A stretch of DNA of 11,403 bases. It comes from Bacteroidota bacterium (GTDB taxonomy: Bacteria > Bacteroidota > Ignavibacteria > Ignavibacteriales > Ignavibacteriaceae). Each line of letters begins with the position of its first letter. Position 1 is the stretch's first letter. Both the position numbers and the translations under genes were made by a program. The notes beneath the pieces are model-generated. The model was not told the DNA's origin and did no database searches. It was given only the letters and a program-made list of their open reading frames with translations. The stretch spans positions 1 through 11,403 of the forward strand of contig JAJYOQ010000098.1 in assembly GCA_021796135.1 (NCBI GenBank), written 5' to 3'. Shown piece after piece: positions 6,613 to 11,403 of the stretch.

Positions 6613-7641
6613 ATGAAAAGCTTAAATTACACTAAGCCATTTATTTTAGTGGTATTACTTTTAACTGCCTTATTTGGCAGCGGCTGCGCTAGTCTAAACA
6701 AAATCGGAATAAATATTTTCTCATTGAAAGTCCAGGTTCTTGGAAAAACAGATTCACCAATTTTAGGCGCTATAGTTAGCTGCAGTAACGGTGAAACAGC
6801 CACCACTGATGCCACTGGATTTGCAACTCTTCATTTTTCTGGCATAGGGGCTTACAATATTGAAGTAAAATATGAAAATAACATAGTAGCATCTTACAAT
6901 ATTTCAATGCCTGCAGATGGAGGTAAAACATTGACAGCAAATTATGTTGCTCCTGTAAGTTCCCCGGGAGTTAGAGAGGAAGGCTCGAATGGAAATGCAA
7001 ATGCAAATTCTAATGCAAATGGAAATGGAAATGCAAATAATTACTTTTCAGTTATGGGCGATAAATTTTACCCGTTGTTATTCCAATATGTATTTAATGC
7101 TTACGGATATAGCATTGACTTAGGCAAATATAATGAGGGGCAGTTCACCGATTGGCAAATAAGCACAAATGGAGAGAACCAATTCGAAACCAGAAAAGCA
7201 TTTTTGAAGGTTCTTCCTAATAAACAGGAATGGTGGCAGGTAAGTTTTCAAGCCAAGCAAGATTCCATGTTGATGGAGGTATTGTTTAGTGATAAATTAC
7301 AATCTATTCGCAGAATGAGATCTAAATTTGGAAATAGTTCTCCTAAAGAAATTCCGGTTACAGAGGGATGGTACAATACGCCGATGCAACTAACTCCCGA
7401 ATCAATTGAAGGTTCAGTTGTTAAAAAGGGGGTAACCATAACAGTACCTGCAGGAACCTTCACATGCGATCAGCTTGAATTTGGAGTAAATCAAGGTATT
7501 ACTTTAAGGTTGTGGAGATCATCGGAAGTTCCCGGTGGTGTAGTTAAATATGAAATGGATGTAGAAAACGGAAAACCAATTTATTCGGCAGAATTAAAAT
7601 CATTCGGTAACGGTGCATCCACTGAGTTGGGGTCGTATTAA
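6613..7641 (+). CDS. Lipoprotein with carboxypeptidase-regulatory-like domain, Asn/Gly/Ala linker and unknown C-terminal domain
   Basis: A 342-residue lipoprotein. The signal peptide ends at a lipobox-like FGSGC with C25. Residues about 35-112 form a beta-sandwich of the carboxypeptidase-regulatory/PEGA type, visible as PILGAIVSCSNG, TTDATGFATL and YNIEVKYEN. A low-complexity linker of Asn alternating with Gly, Ala or Ser follows (126-143). The C-terminal 200 residues contain VTITVPAGTFTCDQLEFG, recalling the PAGTF-x-C core of DUF3108-like proteins; this is a weak resemblance and the function is unknown. The ATG start is secure: AGGAGG at 6600-6605 with seven-base spacing. Likely role is envelope surface structure or binding, by inference. 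The next gene starts only 12 bp after the stop, so both are probably on one transcript ending at the terminator at 8329-8357. Control by the palindrome at 6552-6568 is plausible. Confidence 0.85.
   Translation: MKSLNYTKPFILVVLLLTALFGSGCASLNKIGINIFSLKVQVLGKTDSPILGAIVSCSNGETATTDATGFATLHFSGIGAYNIEVKYENNIVASYNISMPADGGKTLTANYVAPVSSPGVREEGSNGNANANSNANGNGNANNYFSVMGDKFYPLLFQYVFNAYGYSIDLGKYNEGQFTDWQISTNGENQFETRKAFLKVLPNKQEWWQVSFQAKQDSMLMEVLFSDKLQSIRRMRSKFGNSSPKEIPVTEGWYNTPMQLTPESIEGSVVKKGVTITVPAGTFTCDQLEFGVNQGITLRLWRSSEVPGGVVKYEMDVENGKPIYSAELKSFGNGASTELGSY
6988..7041 (+). repeat. Hexanucleotide-type tandem repeat (AAT plus GGA/GCA/TCT codons)
   Basis: Eighteen codons, nearly all alternating AAT with GGA, GCA or TCT, ending AAT-AAT, encode the Asn-rich linker at residues 126-143 of the lipoprotein. 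The unit is six bases, so gain or loss of units by slippage would change linker length without breaking the frame. Confidence 0.8.
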
Positions 7642-7653
7642 AATTATTAAAAT

Positions 7654-8304
7654 GTGCCTTCATTCAGATTTGGATGGAGGCATATTCATCAATCACCAAC
7701 CAATCGAAAATACACACTTCCCGGGGACTTAGTAGTTCTTTATCCGGGCAATTATGATTTAGCAGCAAAACAAATAATCCTAAAGAACGGAGTCAATTGG
7801 GAATTCCACGAAGGAGTAACCATATCTTCAACTAACCCTAACGGCACATTTGCTGATAATAATATTGCAGCAGTAACAAGCTGGAAGGGAAGTCCAACAA
7901 TTTCCAACACAAACGGATTCCGAAAAAGGATAGTTTTAACCAATCCCAACAGCAAAGTAAGAAACTTTCACTGGTACTGGAAAGGACTAGTAGGAATCGG
8001 ACACGATACAAACCTTAATCCATTTCTAAAAATAACCGTCTTCAATGAAAACATAGGCGAGACATTAAACTGGACGATAAGAGACACAACCGGAATAATA
8101 CTACTGCCTTCATTCGACCTGAAGAAAACAACCAGCATAATCGAACAAGCACTAGACCCTTTCACCGAAGGAAACGTAAAAGTAGTAAGATACACAGCCG
8201 GCGGAAACAATGAGCTGGAAATCCTGCCTTACGATGAAGCCGGGAATATATATTTAGGGAGTCTTAATTATGAGCATTCTTTGGAATTGAGGATATATCC
8301 TTAA
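7654..8304 (+). CDS. Beta-helix-like protein fragment with damaged N-terminus, function unknown
   Basis: A 216-residue reading frame. From residue 23 it has PGDLVVLYPGNYDL, like the first coil of right-handed beta-helix proteins (pectate-lyase-like: x-A-x-x-G-D-x-V-x-V-x-P-G-x-Y), followed by ILKNGVNWEFHEGVTI, which fits that fold. I cannot name a specific family or activity. Oddities: the only start is GTG at 7654 with no Shine-Dalgarno site; no other Met occurs in the whole protein; there is no signal peptide; and the first 22 residues are basic and unlike the rest. In the other two frames the same DNA encodes DLDGG (from an ATG at 7652) and AYSSITN (7680-7700), the head expected for this domain. 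So the 5' end seems frameshifted, and the gene may be a pseudogene. It follows the lipoprotein by 12 bp and precedes a strong terminator. Confidence 0.5.
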   Translation: MPSFRFGWRHIHQSPTNRKYTLPGDLVVLYPGNYDLAAKQIILKNGVNWEFHEGVTISSTNPNGTFADNNIAAVTSWKGSPTISNTNGFRKRIVLTNPNSKVRNFHWYWKGLVGIGHDTNLNPFLKITVFNENIGETLNWTIRDTTGIILLPSFDLKKTTSIIEQALDPFTEGNVKVVRYTAGGNNELEILPYDEAGNIYLGSLNYEHSLELRIYP

Positions 8305-8328
8305 TACTATCATTTAACTTTATCCCTG

Positions 8329-8357
8329 AGGCTGCAGTTTAGGCTGCAGCTTTTTTT
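8329..8357 (+). terminator. Rho-independent terminator after the plus-strand block
   Basis: GCTGCAG (8331-8337), loop TTTAGG, CTGCAGC (8344-8350), then seven T (8351-8357). The stem extends by G-T and A-T pairs at its base. It lies 25 bp after the stop at 8304 and separates the plus-strand genes from the convergent minus-strand gene ending at 8395. There is no T-run on the minus-strand side, so it serves the plus strand. Confidence 0.85.
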
Positions 8358-8394
8358 AATGTATTTAAATTAAAATAATCCTTTATTTGATATT

Positions 8395-9129
8395 CTAAAG
8401 AAAATACCAACGCAAGAAAAATAGTGCATCTGTATGAAAGGAATATTGAGTTCTTTCATTTGTAGTATTATAAATCGGTGACGGTTGCGGAGGATCGGTA
8501 TTGGAAGTAATGCTAGGATTTCCAAACTTTGTATAGTTAAAACTCACCTCTCCGCCTAAACTTATATGTGAAATCGGGAAATACTCTGCACCAAATACTC
8601 CGCCTAAGTTTATATCTGTTTCAGTTATATCAGTATTATACATTACTAAGACAGTTACATTATTAATGCCAATAACCTGCGGAGTTCCATTTGAAGATGA
8701 AATAAAGCTAAAATCAATTCTTGGCCCAAAGTACAGACCGAATGAATGAGATAGCGAAGCAAGATATACTGTGCGCAATCCAATTGTAATTGTAGAGCCG
8801 CTATTTGTAGTTGTAGTTGTATAACTTCCCGGATAAGTTGGTGTTGTTGTAGTTGAATAGTTCATAGTAAAAAGTCCAAAAGAAGGTTCCAGTCGGAAAT
8901 TTTTCGTTAAATTTACAGGAACATAAAACATTATAGGAGAAGCATTTGTTTCGGTTATGCTAGTAGAACTTATTTGTCCGTTAAACAAATAATAACTAGC
9001 GTGTCCAATTCTTGAGGGATCTAAGCTGATTCCAATTCCTAATTTATTCCCGTCCTCCGTTTGTGAAAATAATTTCGTTGAAAATATTAGAGTTGACAAA
9101 ACAAAAAATAAAACAATAAATCGTTTCAA
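8395..9129 (-). CDS. Outer-membrane beta-barrel protein (porin-like), function unknown
   Basis: A 244-residue exported protein. It has a signal peptide (about 1-22, MKRFIVLFFVLSTLIF followed by a likely cut near FSQ). The mature part consists of alternating polar and hydrophobic strands with glycines and aromatics, e.g. GLYFGPRIDFSF, INLGGVFGAEYF and LGGEVSFNYTKF, and ends in FFLRWYFL, an aromatic-rich last strand typical of outer-membrane barrels. A Thr-rich stretch (about 92-112) is probably an external loop. The size suits an eight-stranded barrel, which is an inference. The start is TTG at 9127-9129 behind GGAGG with six-base spacing, the second TTG start in the window. It lies 121 bp downstream of the T9SS protein gene on the same strand but has its own promoter candidate, so cotranscription is uncertain. 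Confidence 0.8.
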   Translation of the reverse strand: MKRFIVLFFVLSTLIFSTKLFSQTEDGNKLGIGISLDPSRIGHASYYLFNGQISSTSITETNASPIMFYVPVNLTKNFRLEPSFGLFTMNYSTTTTPTYPGSYTTTTTNSGSTITIGLRTVYLASLSHSFGLYFGPRIDFSFISSSNGTPQVIGINNVTVLVMYNTDITETDINLGGVFGAEYFPISHISLGGEVSFNYTKFGNPSITSNTDPPQPSPIYNTTNERTQYSFHTDALFFLRWYFL

Positions 9130-9175
9130 AATATTCCTCCTTTTAAATGATGCATATATTTAAAATTATTTGATT

Positions 9176-9183
9176 CAAATATA
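9176..9183 (-). promoter_or_regulatory. Candidate -7 box for the beta-barrel gene
   Basis: The minus strand reads TATATTTG, matching TAnnTTTG, about 47 bases before the TTG start. No clear TTTG is found at the expected upstream distance, so this is a weak call. Confidence 0.25.
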
Positions 9184-9250
9184 CATAGTTATTTTATAAA
9201 TAAATTAATTAATTTTGGTTGAGTTCGAAAATAAATGAAAGGGGATTCAT

Positions 9251-10681
9251 TTACTTTAATAGAATTAATTTTTTTGTTGCGACAAAACTTCCTGCTTGCA
9301 TTCTGTAGAAATATACTCCGGAGGGGAATTTGCTGCTTGCATTGAATTGCACGGAATAATTGCCGGCTGATTTATTTTCATTAATTAAAGTTGCTACTTC
9401 TTTTCCCAAAATATCATAAACTTTTATTGTAACTAAACTTGATGTCGGAACTGAATAGTTAATTATCGTTGTCGGGTTGAAGGGGTTTGGATAATTTTGT
9501 GAAAGCGTAAAATTTGCCGGAAGACTTTTATCATTATTTATTCCTGCAATTTGAGCTTCACTCCAGGTAAAACTTGCATAATAATAAGGAATCTTAAAAC
9601 CGAAGTAACTATTCTTACTATTTGATAAAGCAGTCAAACCGTCAGACGGTATCCAGGAAGAATTAGCCCATTGCTGTTCAACAGCTAAAGAAATATTCCC
9701 GTTTGCATCATAAGACTGAGAGCAGAGGTATGTATTCTCCCATGAATTATTTAGCCATTGAGAATACAACCAAGACAGCTCATTTCCATTTGAGTCATAG
9801 GTATATGTTTGTAAAATTGAATTTACCCATACACCATTTTGCCATTGTTTTTCCAGACATGTCAGCTCATTTCCTTTCAAATCATAGGTAAGAGTATCAA
9901 TAATTGAATTAAGCCAGGCATTATTTTGCCACTGTTTTAAAGTCCAAGTTAATTCATGTCCACTTACATCATAAGTCTGAAGATATTGGCTTGCATTTAC
10001 CCATGAGCTATCTATCCAATTTTGGAAAAGAGAAGTTAAAGTATTTCCGTTTGCATCATAAGTATATGCCCCCAGGTAATAATTTATCCAGGCATTGTTA
10101 TTCCACAAGCGCGTTAAATTCGTTATTTCATTCTGATTTGCATCATAAGTATATGTGACTAAAGATGAATTTACCCATGAATTGTTTTGCCACACCTGGT
10201 AAGTATCTGTAATTAGTTTTTTCCCGCTTGCATCATAAGTATATGTATTGAGATTTGAATTCACCCATGCATTGTTTTTCCAAATTTGATAAGTTTGGCT
10301 TAATTTATTTCCGTATGTATCATAGGAAAAAAGAAACTGCAGTGAGTTTACCCAATTATTTGACTTCCATATTTCATTTAAGCAAGTGAGCATATTCCCT
10401 TTGCCGTCGTAAGAATAGCTATATCGCTCAGTATCACTGAGCTGGACGCTGCGAAGCAAAACTGTGTCGAGCAGATAAGTCAAACCATTTTCAATGACCG
10501 GAATACTTTGCATCTTAGGATAATTATTATCTTTTATTTTGAGCATTGGATTAATCGGTGATAATAATTCAATTTTTTTATCAATTCTTTGATGGGGAAG
10601 AAATTTTCCTTGAGCTTCTATTTGATATGAAGAAAAGCTAAATATCAATTCAGCTAAAGCTAACATTGCTAAGTTTTTCAT
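9251..10681 (-). CDS. T9SS-secreted protein with nine 29-residue YD/W repeats
   Basis: A 476-residue secreted protein. It has a short signal peptide (about 1-24, ending near EAQG). Nine repeats span residues about 85-345, with YD pairs at 91, 120, 149, 179, 208, 237, 266, 295 and 324; the spacing is 29 residues, once 30. The consensus is YD-x-x-G-N-E-L-T, about five residues, W-x-N-N-x-W-V-N-S, about three residues, T-Y-T. The YDxxGN core recalls YD/RHS repeats but the unit is longer and carries two fixed Trp. A spacer with aromatics follows (about 355-385). The type A T9SS sorting domain closes the protein (about 389-476): LSQNYPNPFNPTTI, VYDILGKEVATL, SGVYFYRM, basic end KKLILLK. It should therefore cross the outer membrane by the type IX system and stay at the surface or be released. 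The repeat function is unknown; binding or adhesion is a guess. ATG is preceded by AGGAG. Confidence 0.88.
   Translation of the reverse strand: MKNLAMLALAELIFSFSSYQIEAQGKFLPHQRIDKKIELLSPINPMLKIKDNNYPKMQSIPVIENGLTYLLDTVLLRSVQLSDTERYSYSYDGKGNMLTCLNEIWKSNNWVNSLQFLFSYDTYGNKLSQTYQIWKNNAWVNSNLNTYTYDASGKKLITDTYQVWQNNSWVNSSLVTYTYDANQNEITNLTRLWNNNAWINYYLGAYTYDANGNTLTSLFQNWIDSSWVNASQYLQTYDVSGHELTWTLKQWQNNAWLNSIIDTLTYDLKGNELTCLEKQWQNGVWVNSILQTYTYDSNGNELSWLYSQWLNNSWENTYLCSQSYDANGNISLAVEQQWANSSWIPSDGLTALSNSKNSYFGFKIPYYYASFTWSEAQIAGINNDKSLPANFTLSQNYPNPFNPTTIINYSVPTSSLVTIKVYDILGKEVATLINENKSAGNYSVQFNASSKFPSGVYFYRMQAGSFVATKKLILLK
9647..10429 (-). repeat. 87-bp tandem repeats encoding the YD/W units
   Basis: Nine coding units of 87 bp (one of 90 bp). 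The DNA units have diverged, but short blocks stay identical, for instance catcataagtatatg on the plus strand at 10054, 10141 and 10231, 87 and 90 bp apart. The array probably grew by tandem duplication and is old enough for most silent positions to have changed. Confidence 0.85.
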
Positions 10682-11052
10682 TTTATTTTTCTCCTAATTT
10701 TATAATTTAAGAAAGAATAAAGATCAAGTTTTTCAATAATTACTGTAGATCCTAAAAACCTTTTTTGGGGATGCTTTATTTTTGATTTGGATATTATAAT
10801 AATATTTGAAATGCTATTGAATGAAGGAAATAGGGAGAGAATAAGAGAAGTTATATTTATCATAAACTACCACTTTAAATCAAAATTAAAAACTTTATCC
10901 CGGTTATTTAATTAATCTTAATGGTAGAAAGTGAATCTTTGTTAAAACTCCTAAATTTTAATTCAAACTTAGTAAATAGCGTTGCATAAAGTCAAGGGAG
11001 CTGGCGAATAATTATAAGAAAATTTAAATAACGTGTCACCCGTATTCTAAAA
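10682..11052. other. 370-bp intergenic region, no supported gene
   Basis: The stretch contains the Shine-Dalgarno site of the T9SS gene (TAGGAG on the minus strand, about 10691-10696) and is otherwise AT-rich. A 61-codon minus-strand frame (10678-10863) overlaps the T9SS start as ATGA but has no ribosome binding site, an Ile/Ser/Lys-rich composition and no recognisable motif, so I do not call it. I see no clear terminator for the gene at 11053. Confidence 0.6.
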
Positions 11053-11403
11053 TCAATTTTTCTTGCCATTGATTGACTTAATATTCAGTTTAACGACAAC
11101 TTTAATATTATCAAATAACACATAATTCAAAGAATCCGGATCGCTTTCAGTAAGCAGGATACTTAATTTATTCCAGGCGACATCCTGGCGAAAGAGTGTA
11201 TCTGCGAATAAAGTCCAGGAATTACAATTAACATTTGGGAAACTTACTATTCCTCTATCAGGTGCATCCATGGAAATAGTCACATAACCTTTCCCTTTGG
11301 CCCAAAATGTCACAATATAATTTTTTAATGAATCATAAGGGTAAAGGTCAATAGTAGCAATGACACCAATATCCTTATGAACAGCTCCTAAATTAAAAGG
11401 TAG
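11053..11403 (-). CDS. C-terminal part of a probable carbohydrate-binding-like beta-sandwich protein (partial)
   Basis: The minus-strand frame is open from the right window edge to TGA at 11053-11055, giving 116 residues of a longer protein. The visible part has the rhythm of a galactose-binding/CBM-like jelly-roll: ATIDLYPYDSLKNYIVTFWA, then GYVTISMDAPDRG, and the closing strand pattern SDPDSLNYVLFDNIKVVV (xxFDNIxV is a common end of such domains). The FWAKG-x-G core resembles CBM4/9/22-type modules in which a final strand carries the D-N-I motif. After the domain only about 12 residues remain, ending NGKKN, with no T9SS sorting domain. The N-terminus and any catalytic domain lie outside the window, so the overall function is unknown. 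A GTG at 11311-11313 could be mistaken for the start, but sequence before it is continuous and clearly coding. Confidence 0.7.
   Translation of the reverse strand, partial: LPFNLGAVHKDIGVIATIDLYPYDSLKNYIVTFWAKGKGYVTISMDAPDRGIVSFPNVNCNSWTLFADTLFRQDVAWNKLSILLTESDPDSLNYVLFDNIKVVVKLNIKSINGKKN

Noticed and set aside
9647..10429. RHS/YD toxin array
   Set aside because: The YDxxGN core is similar, but the unit is 29 residues with two Trp, there is no RHS core or toxin tip, and the protein ends in a T9SS sorting domain.
9647..10429. CRISPR-like array because of regular spacing
   Set aside because: The 87-bp periodicity is coding repeats in one open frame, without identical direct repeats and unique spacers.
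10751..10770. Hairpin CCTAAAAACC / TTTTTTGGGG as a terminator
   Set aside because: Mismatched A/T stem with almost no loop and no following T-run on either strand.
10678..10863. 61-codon minus-strand frame overlapping the T9SS gene start as ATGA
   Set aside because: No ribosome binding site, Ile/Ser/Lys-rich composition expected of AT-rich noncoding DNA, and no motif.
11053..11313. Independent 86-residue protein starting at GTG 11311
   Set aside because: The frame stays open and protein-like to the window edge, so this is the tail of a larger gene.

Overview
The window is AT-rich and most likely comes from a member of the Bacteroidota/Ignavibacteria branch. The best evidence is the C-terminus of the protein at 9251-10681, a textbook type IX secretion (T9SS type A) sorting domain with the NYPNPFNPTT motif that is very common in Ignavibacteria. 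Promoter-like TAnnTTTG boxes, two lipoproteins and an outer-membrane beta-barrel protein fit the same group. I could not test the assignment against a database. Layout from left to right: the left edge (1-153, +) carries what looks like the last 50 codons of an IS3/IS481-type transposase. Next, on the minus strand, is a short island (181-291) resembling the catalytic motif of a GH25 muramidase. Two minus-strand genes follow and probably form an operon: a membrane-anchored SGNH/GDSL hydrolase (3401-4144) and, downstream of it, a 1017-residue peptidoglycan-amidase lipoprotein (292-3345) with a golvesin-like domain inserted inside the catalytic domain. A 250-bp divergent control region separates them from a plus-strand soluble PAS-GAF histidine kinase (4395-6008). 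After it comes about 600 bp without a convincing gene. That gap holds decayed coding-like sequence and, at its right end, a cluster of repeats and a 17-bp palindrome just before a lipoprotein gene (6613-7641). The lipoprotein is followed at once by a signal-less protein (7654-8304) resembling the start of a beta-helix protein; its N-terminus appears damaged by frameshifts. A clear intrinsic terminator (8329-8357) closes this plus-strand block. The right third is on the minus strand: an outer-membrane beta-barrel protein (8395-9129), a T9SS-exported protein built from nine 29-residue repeats (9251-10681), about 370 bp without a supported gene, and the C-terminal part of a beta-sandwich protein running off the right edge (11053-11403). 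Working together: the SGNH hydrolase and amidase, with the possible muramidase remnant, suggest cell-envelope or polysaccharide remodelling. Most other products are predicted to be exported, lipid-anchored or in the outer membrane. The histidine kinase has no response regulator in view, so its target is unknown. I see no complete mobile element, CRISPR array, tRNA or rRNA, and no clear new defence system. The best leads are the inserted amidase domain, the in-frame GH25-like island after its stop codon, the frameshifted head of the 7654 gene, the 29-residue repeat protein, and the palindromes in the two intergenic regions.
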